Below, in pieces: positions 6,519 to 16,051 of a stretch of 64,000 nucleotides of DNA. Every line of letters begins with the position of its first letter. Position 1 is the stretch's first letter. The notes under the pieces are model-generated. The model was given only the letters and a program-made list of their open reading frames with translations. It had not been told where the DNA came from and made no database searches. The translations under genes were made by a program, and so were the position numbers. Source of the DNA: Streptomyces lanatus (GTDB lineage Bacteria > Actinomycetota > Actinomycetes > Streptomycetales > Streptomycetaceae); NCBI RefSeq assembly GCF_014655715.1, contig NZ_BNBM01000021.1, positions 1 to 64,000 of the forward strand, written 5' to 3'.

Positions 6519-8636
6519 ATGGCGCCACAGCGGAACGCCGGAGCGGGCGCTGAAGCGGAACTTCCCGAGTACGCCGGTCACTACCGCCTGGAGGAACGTC
6601 TGGGCTCGGGCGGCATGGGCGTCGTCCATCTGGCGCGGAGCACCTCGGGGATGCAGCTCGCGGTGAAGGTCGTGCATGCGGAGTTCGCCAGGGATCCCGA
6701 GTTCAGGGGGCGTTTCCGGCAGGAGGTGGGGGCGGCCAGGAAGGTCAGCGGGGCGTTCACCGCTCCGGTCGTGGACGCCGATCCGGAGGCCGAACGGCCC
6801 TGGATGGCCACGCTGTTCATCCCCGGCCCGACCCTTGCCGATCAGGTGAAGCGGAATGGCCCGATGGACCCGGCGCAGCTGCGGCGGCTGATGGCCGGGC
6901 TGGCCGAGGCGCTGCGGGACATACACCGGGTCGGCGTGGTGCACCGGGATCTGAAGCCGAGCAATGTGCTGCTGGCCGAGGACGGGCCGAAGGTCATCGA
7001 CTTCGGTATTTCTCGGCCAAAGGACAGTGAACTGCGGACCGAGACGGGGAAGTTGATCGGTACGCCGCCGTTCATGGCGCCGGAGCAGTTCCGGCGGCCC
7101 CGGGAGGTCGGTCCGGCCGCCGACATCTTCGCGCTCGGGTCGGTGCTGGTGCACGCGGCGACGGGGCGGGGGCCGTTCGACTCGGACAGTCCGTATGTCG
7201 TGGCCTACCAGGTCGTGCATGACGAGCCGGATCTGACCGGGCTGCCGGCGAATCTCGCGCCGCTGGTGCTGCGCTGCCTCGCCAAGGAGCCCGAGGACCG
7301 GCCCACGCCGGACGAGTTGATGCGGCATCTGCGGTCGGTGTCGGCGTCGTACGACACACAGGCGTTCATCCCGGCCCAGCGGACCAGTACGGGCGACGGG
7401 AGCGACGAGGCACCGGATGGGCAGCCGGAGTTGGCGGGCGGCGAGGCGCCCCGCCCCCGGCCCGGCAGACGCAGAGCCAGGCTGGTGGCGCTCGGCGCCG
7501 GTGCCCTCGGGCTCGTCACGATCGCCGCGCTGGCCTCGGTGCAGCTCCTCGGCTCAGACGGCCCGACGCCGCAGAACGGCACGCCGAGCACCGCGTCGGC
7601 CGGGTTCAGCGCGTGGTCGGCGGCACCGGCGCCCAAGAAGGGCACGCCCCAGTGTGCGTACGGCGCGGGGAAGCTGCTGTGCGCGCAGTCCGGGCTCGTC
7701 TACGCGCTCGATCCTCGGGACGGCGGGCTGCTGTGGCGGCACCCCCTCGGCGCGTCGCGCGTGGGCGGAACGCCGACTGTGGCGGGCGGCCTCGTACAGC
7801 CGTCGTCGGGGCCCGGCAGCCGGCTTCAGGCGCTCGATCCCGCCACGGGCGAGGCGCGCTGGCACCGGGACCTGCCCGCGTACAACGCGTCGGCGAGCGC
7901 CAAGGGCATGCTGCTGGTCACCGGCGCCGACGGCACGGTGACAGGCCTGGACGCCGCTTCGGGCGAGACCAGGTGGAAGGCGTCGGTGCCGGGGCACGGG
8001 AACCCGGACTTCGTGTCGTTCGCGGGGGATCCGCTGGCGTATGTGGCGACGGGCTCCGACGACGGGGCGAGCACCCGGGTGACCGGGGTGGACCCGGCCA
8101 CGGGTGAGGTGCGCTGGGACGCACGGCTGAAGGGGACGCTGGAGCTCGTCGGCGCGTCGGGCGGGTCGCTCTTCCTCACCGCCGCCGACGGGGCCTACAG
8201 CGACACGCGGGCCGTGGTCCGCTACTCCCCCGCCGACGGGTCCACGCGGCGCGTGACGCTGCCCCTGCCGCTGCAGCAGACGACCGGCACCGTCCACGGG
8301 AACATGGTCTACCTCAGGGCTGTCGGCGGTTCGCTGGTCGCCGTCGACATGGCGGCGGGCAAGCAGCTGTGGAGCCTGGAGACGGCCGTGAACCGTACGT
8401 CGTCGCCGGTCACCGACGGTCGCCGGGTGTACGTCAGCGCCCCCGACGGCCGGCTGCTGGCCGTGGACGCCCGCGACGGCACGCTGCTGGGCCAGACGCC
8501 GGCCCGGCTCGGCGGCGGCTCGGACGGTGTGGTCGCCTATCTGCCCGAGCCGTTGCTCGCCGACGGCCATGTCTACGCCGCCGCTCCGGACGGCACCGTC
8601 TTCGCCGTCGACAGCCGGGATCCGGCGGCCTGGTGA
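6519..8636 (+). CDS. Ser/Thr protein kinase with C-terminal PQQ-like beta-propeller
   Basis: Membrane-anchored Hanks-type kinase, 705 aa. The kinase domain covers roughly residues 22-285: glycine loop GSGGMGVV, ATP lysine K50, catalytic HRDLKPSN (Asp144) and DFG at 161-163, then the APE-like MAPEQ. A disordered Pro/Arg-rich linker leads to one membrane segment near residues 330-355 (LVALGAGALGLVTIAALASVQLL). The external part has repeated motifs such as YALDPRDGGLLW and LDAASGETRW, typical of PQQ-type beta-propellers, and is probably the sensor. The kinase may respond to a cell-wall or periplasmic ligand. A SigmaE-like promoter lies upstream. Confidence 0.93.
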   Translation: MAPQRNAGAGAEAELPEYAGHYRLEERLGSGGMGVVHLARSTSGMQLAVKVVHAEFARDPEFRGRFRQEVGAARKVSGAFTAPVVDADPEAERPWMATLFIPGPTLADQVKRNGPMDPAQLRRLMAGLAEALRDIHRVGVVHRDLKPSNVLLAEDGPKVIDFGISRPKDSELRTETGKLIGTPPFMAPEQFRRPREVGPAADIFALGSVLVHAATGRGPFDSDSPYVVAYQVVHDEPDLTGLPANLAPLVLRCLAKEPEDRPTPDELMRHLRSVSASYDTQAFIPAQRTSTGDGSDEAPDGQPELAGGEAPRPRPGRRRARLVALGAGALGLVTIAALASVQLLGSDGPTPQNGTPSTASAGFSAWSAAPAPKKGTPQCAYGAGKLLCAQSGLVYALDPRDGGLLWRHPLGASRVGGTPTVAGGLVQPSSGPGSRLQALDPATGEARWHRDLPAYNASASAKGMLLVTGADGTVTGLDAASGETRWKASVPGHGNPDFVSFAGDPLAYVATGSDDGASTRVTGVDPATGEVRWDARLKGTLELVGASGGSLFLTAADGAYSDTRAVVRYSPADGSTRRVTLPLPLQQTTGTVHGNMVYLRAVGGSLVAVDMAAGKQLWSLETAVNRTSSPVTDGRRVYVSAPDGRLLAVDARDGTLLGQTPARLGGGSDGVVAYLPEPLLADGHVYAAAPDGTVFAVDSRDPAAW

Positions 8637-8650
8637 CGACGGAGCCGTCC

Positions 8651-8689
8651 GGCTGACGGCGCGGGGCCGGGCCCCCACGGGCGTCAGCC
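8651..8689. terminator. Bidirectional hairpin between kinase and ilvD
   Basis: GGCTGACG (8651-8658) and CGTCAGCC (8682-8689) form the outer stem. An inner GGGGC/GCCCC hairpin sits at 8663-8675. It separates convergent genes and overlaps the ilvD stop codon. Confidence 0.55.
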
Positions 8690-10537
8690 CAGCTTGGTCA
8701 CATCCCGCACCGCGCCCTTGTCGGCGCTGGTCGCCATCGCCGCGTAGGCGCGCAGTGCGGCGGACACCTTGCGCTCGCGGTTCTTCGGAGCGTACGTCCC
8801 GTTCAACGCCTGCTCGCGGCGGGAGAGTTCCGCATCCTCGACGAGCAACTCGATCGAGCGGTTCGGGATGTCGATGCGGATACGGTCGCCGTCCTCGACG
8901 AGCGCGATGGTGCCGCCGGACGCGGCCTCCGGGGAGGCATGGCCGATGGACAGGCCGGAGGTGCCGCCGGAGAAGCGGCCGTCGGTGATCAGGGCGCAGG
9001 TCTTGCCGAGGCCGCGGCCCTTGAGGAAGGACGTCGGGTAGAGCATCTCCTGCATACCGGGGCCGCCCTTGGGGCCCTCGTAGCGGATGACGACGACATC
9101 ACCGTCCGTCACCTGCTTGTTGAGGATCTTCTCGACGGCCTCTTCCTGCGACTCGCAGACGACCGCGGGGCCCTCGAAGGTCCAGATGGACTCGTCGACG
9201 CCCGCGGTCTTCACCACGCAGCCGTCGACGGCGAGGTTGCCCTTGAGGACCGCGAGGCCGCCGTCCTTGGAGTAGGCGTGCTCGGCGCTGCGGATGCAGC
9301 CGCCCTCCGCGTCCTCGTCGAGCGCCGCCCAGCGCTCGGACTGGGAGAAGGCCTCGGCGGAGCGGACGCAGCCGGGGGCGGCGTGCCACAGCTCGACGGC
9401 CTCCGGCGAGGGGGACCCGCCGCGCACGTCCCAGGTCTTCAGCCAGTCCGCCAGGGACGGGCTGTGGACGGCGTGCACGTCCTCGTTCAGCAGGCCCGCG
9501 CGGTGCAGTTCGCCCAGCAGGGCGGGGATGCCGCCGGCGCGGTGGACGTCCTCCATGTAGTACGTGCGGTCCTTGGCGACGTTGGGCGCCACCTTCGCCA
9601 GGCACGGCACGCGGCGGCTGACCTCGTTGATCTGCTCCAGGCCGAACGGGACGCCCGCCTCCTGGGCGGCGGCCAGCAGGTGCAGGATCGTGTTGGTGGA
9701 GCCGCCCATGGCGATGTCGAGGGCCATGGCGTTCTCGAACGCCGCGAAGGTGGCGACGTTGCGCGGCAGGACCGTGTCGTCGTCCTGGTCGTAGTAGCGG
9801 CGGGTGATGTCCATGACCGTGCGGGCCGCGTCCTCGTACAGGGCCTTGCGGGCCGTGTGCGTGGCGAGGACCGAGCCGTTGCCGGGCAGGGACAGGCCGA
9901 TGGCCTCGGTCAGGCAGTTCATCGAGTTGGCGGTGAACATGCCGGAGCAGGAGCCGCAGGTCGGACAGGCGTTCTCCTCGATACGGAGGATGTCCTCGTC
10001 CGAGATCTTGTCGTTCACGGCGTCGGAGATCGCGTCGACCAGGTCGAGGGTGCGGACCGTGCCGTCGACCAGGGTGGCGCGGCCGGATTCCATCGGGCCG
10101 CCGGAGACGAAGACCGTGGGGATGTTGAGCCGCAGGGCGGCGTTCAGCATGCCCGGGGTGATCTTGTCGCAGTTGGAGATGCAGATCAGGGCGTCGGCGC
10201 AGTGCGCCTCGACCATGTACTCCACGCTGTCCGCGATCAGGTCGCGGGACGGGAGGCTGTACAGCATGCCGCCGTGGCCCATCGCGATGCCGTCGTCCAC
10301 GGCGATCGTGTTGAACTCGCGCGGGATGCCGCCGGCCTCGACGATCGCCTCGCTGACGATCCGGCCGACGGGCTGGAGGTGGGTGTGGCCCGGCACGAAC
10401 TCGGTGAAGGAGTTCGCCACCGCGATGATCGGCTTCCGGCCGATGTCCGCACCGGGTACACCGGAGGCGCGCATAAGGGCGCGGGCGCCCGCCATGTTGC
10501 GGCCGTGGGTGACTGTGCGGGACCTCAGCTCGGGCAT
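8684..10537 (-). CDS. ilvD: Dihydroxy-acid dehydratase
   Basis: Branched-chain amino acid synthesis: dehydrates 2,3-dihydroxy-isovalerate and its methylvalerate analogue. The protein is 617 aa, within the family range. Iron-sulfur and active-site signatures are visible: CISNCDKITPGML, CPTCGSCSGMFTANSMNCL and the C-terminal TDGRFSGGTSGLSIGH. The start at 10537 follows GAAGGAG. It appears to be transcribed alone. No attenuator or obvious operator was seen in 10538-10671. Confidence 0.96.
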   Translation of the reverse strand: MPELRSRTVTHGRNMAGARALMRASGVPGADIGRKPIIAVANSFTEFVPGHTHLQPVGRIVSEAIVEAGGIPREFNTIAVDDGIAMGHGGMLYSLPSRDLIADSVEYMVEAHCADALICISNCDKITPGMLNAALRLNIPTVFVSGGPMESGRATLVDGTVRTLDLVDAISDAVNDKISDEDILRIEENACPTCGSCSGMFTANSMNCLTEAIGLSLPGNGSVLATHTARKALYEDAARTVMDITRRYYDQDDDTVLPRNVATFAAFENAMALDIAMGGSTNTILHLLAAAQEAGVPFGLEQINEVSRRVPCLAKVAPNVAKDRTYYMEDVHRAGGIPALLGELHRAGLLNEDVHAVHSPSLADWLKTWDVRGGSPSPEAVELWHAAPGCVRSAEAFSQSERWAALDEDAEGGCIRSAEHAYSKDGGLAVLKGNLAVDGCVVKTAGVDESIWTFEGPAVVCESQEEAVEKILNKQVTDGDVVVIRYEGPKGGPGMQEMLYPTSFLKGRGLGKTCALITDGRFSGGTSGLSIGHASPEAASGGTIALVEDGDRIRIDIPNRSIELLVEDAELSRREQALNGTYAPKNRERKVSAALRAYAAMATSADKGAVRDVTKLG

Positions 10538-10671
10538 CGTCGCTCGCTCCTTCAGGGACTGCCTGGGACATCACAGACTGCGATCAGAGACTTCTGACTG
10601 CTAACGAGCGTACGCCGGTCATCCAGTGGGCGGGACGAGGTGTCCGGAATACGGGACGAATATCTCGCGGA

Positions 10672-11295
10672 TCAGGAGTCCGCCTGCTGCCACCCGGTGA
10701 GGTGCCCCTGCACGACGGGCGCCACGCGCGTGATGATCTGCTCCACGTCCGCCGACGCGATCGGCTCGATCTTGATGACGTAGCGCATCATCGCGACGCC
10801 CACGAGCTGCGCGGCGGCCAGCTCGGCGCGCAGCTGGGCGTCGGGGGCGTCGATCTCGCCGGCGATGCGGCGCATCAGCTGGGCGGTGACGAGCCGCCGG
10901 AAGACGGCGGCCGCGGCGTCGTTGTTGACCGCGGAGCGGACGATCGCGAGCAGCGGCCTACGGGTCACCGGGTTCTCCCAGAGCCCGAAGATGGTGCGGG
11001 TCATGCGCTCGCCGACATCGTCGAGGGGCCCTTCCAGCACAGCGTCCCGCACCTTCAGGGCAGGGGCGAAGGCGACCTCCACGGCCGCCTCGAAGACCTG
11101 CTCCTTGGTGCCGAAGTAGTGGTGCACGAGAGCCGAGTCCACCCCGGCCGACTTGGCGATGCCCCGCACCGAGGTCTTCTCGTAGCCGCGCTCGGAGAAC
11201 TCCTCGCGGGCGGCGTCCAGGATGCGGTCGCGGGTGTCGGCGGATTCGGTACGCGGGGGCCGTCCCCGGCGCCGGCCCGCTGAGGTGTCGGTCAC
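10672..11295 (-). CDS. TetR family regulator
   Basis: DNA-binding repressor-type protein of 207 aa. After a basic tail (GRRRGRPPRTESADTRDRIL) comes the TetR helix-turn-helix region FSERGYEKTSVRGIAKSAGVDSALVHHYFGTKEQVF. The rest is a helical ligand-binding domain. The GTG start (11295) overlaps the stop of the TIM-barrel gene (GTGA), so the two genes are translationally coupled and form one operon. This may mean the regulator controls its own operon. The ligand is unknown. Confidence 0.88.
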   Translation of the reverse strand: MTDTSAGRRRGRPPRTESADTRDRILDAAREEFSERGYEKTSVRGIAKSAGVDSALVHHYFGTKEQVFEAAVEVAFAPALKVRDAVLEGPLDDVGERMTRTIFGLWENPVTRRPLLAIVRSAVNNDAAAAVFRRLVTAQLMRRIAGEIDAPDAQLRAELAAAQLVGVAMMRYVIKIEPIASADVEQIITRVAPVVQGHLTGWQQADS

Positions 11296-12116
11296 GGCCG
11301 GGGCACCTTGACCGGCGAGGCCAGATGGAGCCGGGTGAAGGCGAGGGCCTCGGCGAGGTCGGCCTCGCGTTCGGCGCTGGACATCGCCCGGCGGGTGTTG
11401 ACCTCGATGACGACATGACCGTCGAAGCCGCTCAGCGCGAGCCGCTCCAGCACCTCGGCGCAGGGCTGGGTGCCACGGCCCGGGACGAGGTGCTCGTCCT
11501 TCGCCGATCCGCGCCCGTCCGCGAGGTGCACATGCCCGAGCCGGTCCCCCATCCGGTCGATCATCTGGACGGCGTCCGCGCGGGCGGTCGCCGTATGGCT
11601 GAGATCGATCGTGAAGTGCCGGTAGTCGTCCTTCGTCACATCCCAGTCGGGGGCGTAGGCGAGCATCTCCCGGTCGCGGTATCGCCAGGGGTACATGTTC
11701 TCTACGGCGAACCGCACATCCGTCTCGTTCGCCATGCGCCAGATGCCGGCGACGAAGTCCCGGGCGTACTGGCGCTGCCAGCGGAACGGCGGGTGTACGA
11801 CGACCGTGGAGGCCCCCAGCTTCTCGGCGGCGGCCTGGGCGCGCTGGAGCTTGGTCCACGGGTCCGTCGACCAGACGCGCTGCGTGATCAGCAGACAGGG
11901 CGCGTGGATGGCGAGGATCGGGATCCGGTGGTAGTCGCTGAGCCGCCGCAGCGCCTCCATGTCCTGGCTGACCGGGTCGGTCCACACCATGACCTCGACG
12001 CCGTCGTACCCGAGGCGCGCGGCGATCTCGAAGGCCGTCGCCGTCGACTCCGGATAGACGGAGGCCGTCGACAGGGCGACCTTCGCATCCGGGATGCGCA
12101 CCACTGGTTCTGCCAC
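11292..12116 (-). CDS. Sugar phosphate isomerase/epimerase-like TIM-barrel protein
   Basis: A 274-aa AP-endonuclease-2/xylose-isomerase-like TIM barrel. Conserved segments include the metal-ligand-like HAP in ILAIHAPC, VVHPPFRWQ, AVENMYPW, HFTIDLSHTA and HVHLADG, consistent with a divalent metal centre. The substrate is not predictable. I chose the GTG at 12116 because the similarity-like core begins soon after it, and TACTCT lies 7 bases upstream, suggesting a leaderless start; the frame opens to 12167. It is coupled to the TetR gene downstream. Confidence 0.8.
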   Translation of the reverse strand: MAEPVVRIPDAKVALSTASVYPESTATAFEIAARLGYDGVEVMVWTDPVSQDMEALRRLSDYHRIPILAIHAPCLLITQRVWSTDPWTKLQRAQAAAEKLGASTVVVHPPFRWQRQYARDFVAGIWRMANETDVRFAVENMYPWRYRDREMLAYAPDWDVTKDDYRHFTIDLSHTATARADAVQMIDRMGDRLGHVHLADGRGSAKDEHLVPGRGTQPCAEVLERLALSGFDGHVVIEVNTRRAMSSAEREADLAEALAFTRLHLASPVKVPRP

Positions 12117-12283
12117 GAGGGACAGAGTACGGGGCGGTAGGGAGGCCGGGGGAACCGATGACCACACCGCCGCGGGGAGGGCTCAGTACCGGCCAGCTGT
12201 GCGAACTGGGGGTATGCGGGGTGGGCGGACGGGGAGCGTGGGGGGTGGGGGTGTGGCGGGGTTCACGCGGGTGCCGGGTGTCG

Positions 12284-12311
12284 GCGTCGGGCGTCGGGCG
12301 TCGGGCGTCGG
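12284..12311. repeat. Four tandem copies of GCGTCGG
   Basis: A perfect 7-bp minisatellite, four units, lies in the gap 12117-12340. No gene or convincing promoter is visible in the rest of that gap, which is strongly G-rich on the plus strand. Confidence 0.85.
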
Positions 12312-12340
12312 CAAGAGGGCCCGGCCGCCGGCGGCGACCG

Positions 12341-13273
12341 TCACCCCACCGTCAGCTGATCCAGCTTCCGCAGGATCACGCCCTCCCGCAGCGCCCAGGG
12401 ACACACCTCCAGCGTCTCCACGCCGAACAGGTCCATCGCGCCCTCGGCCACCAGCGCGCCCGCCAGCAGCTGTCCGGCGCGTCCCTCGGAGACCCCGGGC
12501 AGTTCCGCGCGCTGTGCCGTGGTCATGCCGGCCAGCCGCGGGACCCATGCCTCCAGGGACTCGCGCTTGAGCTCGCGCTGCGTGTAGAGGCCCTCGGCCG
12601 AACGTGCGGCGCCGGCGATGCGGGCCAGCTGCTTGAACGTCTTCGACGTGGCCACGACATGGTCCGGCGCCCCGAACCGGCTGAATTCACCGACCGTACG
12701 GGCGATCTGTGCCCGCACATGCCGCCGCAGCGCCCGTATGTCCTCGGGGTCCGGCGGATCCCCCGGCAGCCAGCCGGCCGTCAGGCGCCCTGCCCCCAGC
12801 GGCAGCGACACCGCCGCGTCCGGCTCCTCGTCGATGCCGTACGCGATCTCCAGGGAGCCGCCGCCGATGTCCAGCACCAGCAGCTTCCCGGCGGACCAGC
12901 CGAACCAGCGCCGAGCCGCGAGGAACGTCCACCGGGCCTCTTCCGCGCCGGTGAGGACCTGCAGCTCGACCCCGGTCTCGTCCTGCACGCGCGCGAGGAC
13001 GTCATCGGCGTTGCTCGCCTCGCGCACCGCGGACGTCGCGAACGGCAGCACTTCCTCGACGCCCTTGTCCTCGGCCGCCTGCAGCGCCTCCTTGACGACG
13101 CCGATCAGCTGCTCGACGCCGTCGGGACCGATGGCCCCGCTGTCGTCGAGCAGTTGGGCAAGGCGCAGCTCCACCTTGTGCGAATGCGCGGGCAGCGGGC
13201 GCGCGCCAGGATGCGCATCCACCACCAGCAGATGCACCGTGTTAGATCCCACGTCGAGGACACCGAGTCTCAT
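12341..13273 (-). CDS. Ppx/GppA family phosphatase
   Basis: Exopolyphosphatase/guanosine-pentaphosphate phosphatase family, 310 aa, the short actinobacterial form without the C-terminal HD domain. The first phosphate motif VLDVGSNTVHLLVVD is at the N-terminus. FATSAVREASN and LVLDIGGGSLEIAYG are the further ASKHA-fold phosphate motifs. The role is in polyphosphate or (p)ppGpp turnover. The start at 13273 is set by the motif; TAGCGT lies 7 bases before the ATG, again a leaderless-type arrangement. The divergent neighbour begins 75 bases away. Confidence 0.92.
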   Translation of the reverse strand: MRLGVLDVGSNTVHLLVVDAHPGARPLPAHSHKVELRLAQLLDDSGAIGPDGVEQLIGVVKEALQAAEDKGVEEVLPFATSAVREASNADDVLARVQDETGVELQVLTGAEEARWTFLAARRWFGWSAGKLLVLDIGGGSLEIAYGIDEEPDAAVSLPLGAGRLTAGWLPGDPPDPEDIRALRRHVRAQIARTVGEFSRFGAPDHVVATSKTFKQLARIAGAARSAEGLYTQRELKRESLEAWVPRLAGMTTAQRAELPGVSEGRAGQLLAGALVAEGAMDLFGVETLEVCPWALREGVILRKLDQLTVG

Positions 13274-13347
13274 GTACGGAACGCTACTGCCACCAGGGCG
13301 ATCCTCCGTCCTCGAAGTCGCAGGTGCGGACGCCGTACCCTGGTCCC

Positions 13348-14232
13348 GTGCCAAAGACGAAAAAGGCGAAGAACGACAAGGCGGCCAAATCCGGCAAGGG
13401 TTCTTCGCAGGCGAAGGCAGCCATGAAGTCGAAGAAGTCCAAGACGGACTCCCCGGTGCCGGACCAGGCCCCGAACGGGGTCCCGGACGAGAAGGGCCTC
13501 GACTTCGCGCGCGCATGGGTGGAGTTCCCTGATCCGGCGGACGACGAGCAGGTCTTCCGCTGCGATCTGACATGGCTGACCTCCCGTTGGAACTGCATCT
13601 TCGGCAGCGGCTGCCAGGGCATCCAGGCGGGCCGCGCGGACGACGGCTGCTGCACTCTGGGCGCCCATTTCTCGGACGAGGACGACGAGAAACGCGTGGC
13701 CGGGCATGTGGCGAGACTCACGCCGGAGATCTGGCAGCACCACGACGAGGGCATGGAGCACGGCTGGATCTCGGAGGACGAGGACGGCGACCGCCAGACC
13801 CGCCCCTTCAACGGCTCGTGCATCTTCCAGAACCGCCCCGGCTTCCCGGGCGGCGCGGGCTGCTCGCTGCACATCCTGGCCCTGAAGGAGGGCCGCGAGC
13901 CGCTGGAGACCAAGCCGGACGTGTGCTGGCAGCTGCCGGTCCGGCGGACGTACGACTGGATCGACCGGCCCGACGACACCCGGGTGCTCCAGGTCTCGAT
14001 CGGCGAGTACGACCGCCGCGGCTGGGGTCCGGGCGGCCATGACCTGCACTGGTGGTGCACCTCGGCGACCTCGGCGCACGGCGCGGGCGACCCGGTGTAC
14101 GTGTCCTATCGGCCGGAGCTGATCGAGCTGATGGGCAAGGCGGGCTACGACCGTCTGGTCGAGCTGTGCGAGGAGCGGCTGGCGTCGCAGCTGCCGCTGC
14201 TGGCACCGCATCCGGCGGACCCGGTCGACTGA
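13348..14232 (+). CDS. Conserved Cys-rich hypothetical protein
   Basis: Protein of 294 aa. The N-terminal 45 residues are Lys/Ser/Ala-rich (KTKKAKNDKAAK...), possibly a nucleic-acid-binding or disordered tail. The rest is a compact, Trp- and Cys-rich domain with CIFGSGCQG, DDGCCTLGAHF, GSCIFQNRPGF and GAGCSLHIL, where the Cys and His spacing suggests metal or iron-sulfur binding; it reminds me of DUF3109-like proteins, but I am not certain. I chose the GTG at 13348 (TACCCT six bases upstream); an ATG at 13324 is possible. Function unknown. Confidence 0.8.
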   Translation: MPKTKKAKNDKAAKSGKGSSQAKAAMKSKKSKTDSPVPDQAPNGVPDEKGLDFARAWVEFPDPADDEQVFRCDLTWLTSRWNCIFGSGCQGIQAGRADDGCCTLGAHFSDEDDEKRVAGHVARLTPEIWQHHDEGMEHGWISEDEDGDRQTRPFNGSCIFQNRPGFPGGAGCSLHILALKEGREPLETKPDVCWQLPVRRTYDWIDRPDDTRVLQVSIGEYDRRGWGPGGHDLHWWCTSATSAHGAGDPVYVSYRPELIELMGKAGYDRLVELCEERLASQLPLLAPHPADPVD

Positions 14233-14257
14233 CGGACAACGCCGGCCACCCGATCGC

Positions 14258-16051
14258 CTAGGGCCCGGACGGGCTCGGCTCCCCGCTCCCGCTGGGCGGC
14301 GGAGTCGAATCCGTCGGGTCGGAAGGGCTGGAGGGGTCGGAGGGGCTGGACGGATCGGACGGGTCGGTCGGCGTCGGGTCGGACGACGAGGGCGGTGGCT
14401 CGCTCGGTGTCGGGTCGGACGGGGTCGGGTCCGGCGTCGTCGGTGTCGGGTCGGGGTCGGAGGACGAGGGCGGCGGCTCGCTCGGGGTCCCGGGGTCCGT
14501 CGGATCGCTGGGGACGGGGCTGCCGGGGCCCTGGCCCGGGTCGGAGGGGCTGGGGGCGGTGCCGTAGCCCTCGATGGTGACGACGGAACCGGTGGGCGCG
14601 ATCGCCACCCGCGCGCTCCAGTAGCCGGACGGCTCGCGCAGCTGGTCGACGTACACCTTGATCGTCAACGACTCGCCGGGCGCCAGCGTTCCCGCCGACC
14701 GGCTCAGATACAGCCAGTGCGCTCCGGTGCTCGCCGACCAGCGCACCGGCGTGCGCCCCGTCGCCGTGAGGGTGACGAGCGTGGTGTCGCCGCTGCTGTC
14801 GGCCGACACGTCGAGCTGTCCGGCGCTCGCTCCGCTGACGCTGACGACCTCCACGAGGACGTCCGTCCCCTGGCCCTCGCGGAAGCGGCCGTCGGGGCGG
14901 GTGCTGGCATTGCCGGCGTTCTCGTAGCCGCTGCCCGCGGCCTCGCCGTCGAGGGCGGCGGGGTCGTGCGCCTCGCTCGCGGTGGCCGCGCCGCCTCCGC
15001 CGTCGACGCCGTCTGCGGTGGGGGTGCCGCGATAGGCGGCCCACAGGGCGAGGACCGGGGCGGCGACGACGGTGGCGACGACGGTCGTGGTGACGGCACG
15101 CGCGCGTAGCCGGTCCCTGCGGGCGGCGCGGTCCTTCGGGTCCATCGGGAAGCCGCGCCGGTCGAAGCGCGGTACCGCTCCGCCACGCGCGCGTGGGTGG
15201 TGTGCGAGGGCCATGTGCAGGGCCGCGCGGGGTGCCTCCAGGATGGGCAGTTCGGCGGGGGTGACGGCCGCGCCGGGCCACCGGCCGGGGATGGCGCGCT
15301 CGGCGGTGCGGCGGCAGCGCGGGCAGTCGTCGACGTGCCGGACGAGTTCGCGGCGCAGGGCCGTGCCGAGGACGACCTGGTTGTCGCCGGTCAGCCGGGC
15401 GACGCTCGGACAGGCGCCGGTCTCCACGACGGCGAGGGCCGCGCGGGTGCGCTCGACCTCGCAGGCGGCGGAGGCGAGCAGTTCGCGCGCGGTGGCGAGG
15501 TCCAGGCCGAGGACGGCGGCGACCTCATGGGCGGCGAGGTGGTGGCGTACGGCGAGTTCGAGGGCCTCGCGCTGCTCCGGGGTGGTGCCTGCGGCCTCCG
15601 GCCAGGCGAGCAGGGCGAGTTCGCGGCGCCGCTGCTCCTGGGTCTCGGTGGCCTCCGTCCTGGCGTCCCGCGTGCCCGTCGCCCGGTGCGCGCCGTGCCG
15701 GCCGGCCGCGTGTCCCGCGCTGCCCTGACGTTTCTGCTTGGCCTCGGCCAGCTTGCGCAGACAGGCCCAGCGGGCCAGCGCGTACAGCCAGGGGCGCCGG
15801 TCCGCGGCGGCCTCGGGGACGCGCTGTCCGCGCCGCTCGGCGAGGGCGAGGACGTCGCCGAGGGCGGCGGTCGCGGCGTCGTGGTCGCACAGGACGGACA
15901 GGCAGTAGGTGAACAGCCCGTCCAGATAAGGCTCGTAGCGCGCGGGCGGTCGCTGCGCCAGAGTGCGCGCCGCCGCACGATCACGCGCCTCCCGGTGCGC
16001 TCGATGCTCGCCTGCGGTGCGGGTCGAGGTTTCCGGAGTGCTGCTCATCAT
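14258..16051 (-). CDS. Sigma-like, zinc-motif, TM and BACON-domain chimera
   Basis: Unusual 597-aa protein. Residues about 40-110 resemble sigma region 2 (FTYCLSVLCDHDAATAALGD, PWLYALARWACLRKLAE). Residues about 165-215 resemble region 4 (EQREALELAVRHHLAAHEVAAVLGLDLATARELLASA). Next comes an HVDDCPRC zinc-type motif as in anti-sigma factors, then one membrane segment (VTTTVVATVVAAPVLALWAAY). Outside the membrane there is a beta domain resembling BACON (TLTATGRTPVRWSASTGAHWLYLSRSAGTLAPGESLTI). The tail is a long Pro/Ser/Asp/Thr repeat. TACGGT lies 6 bases before the ATGATG, so it is probably leaderless. It may be a tethered regulator or a degenerate sigma factor recruited to the envelope. Confidence 0.8.
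   Translation of the reverse strand: MMSSTPETSTRTAGEHRAHREARDRAAARTLAQRPPARYEPYLDGLFTYCLSVLCDHDAATAALGDVLALAERRGQRVPEAAADRRPWLYALARWACLRKLAEAKQKRQGSAGHAAGRHGAHRATGTRDARTEATETQEQRRRELALLAWPEAAGTTPEQREALELAVRHHLAAHEVAAVLGLDLATARELLASAACEVERTRAALAVVETGACPSVARLTGDNQVVLGTALRRELVRHVDDCPRCRRTAERAIPGRWPGAAVTPAELPILEAPRAALHMALAHHPRARGGAVPRFDRRGFPMDPKDRAARRDRLRARAVTTTVVATVVAAPVLALWAAYRGTPTADGVDGGGGAATASEAHDPAALDGEAAGSGYENAGNASTRPDGRFREGQGTDVLVEVVSVSGASAGQLDVSADSSGDTTLVTLTATGRTPVRWSASTGAHWLYLSRSAGTLAPGESLTIKVYVDQLREPSGYWSARVAIAPTGSVVTIEGYGTAPSPSDPGQGPGSPVPSDPTDPGTPSEPPPSSSDPDPTPTTPDPTPSDPTPSEPPPSSSDPTPTDPSDPSSPSDPSSPSDPTDSTPPPSGSGEPSPSGP

Noticed and set aside
8939..10597. 552-codon plus-strand frame opposite ilvD
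   Set aside because: Antisense shadow of ilvD in high-GC DNA; no domain recognised.
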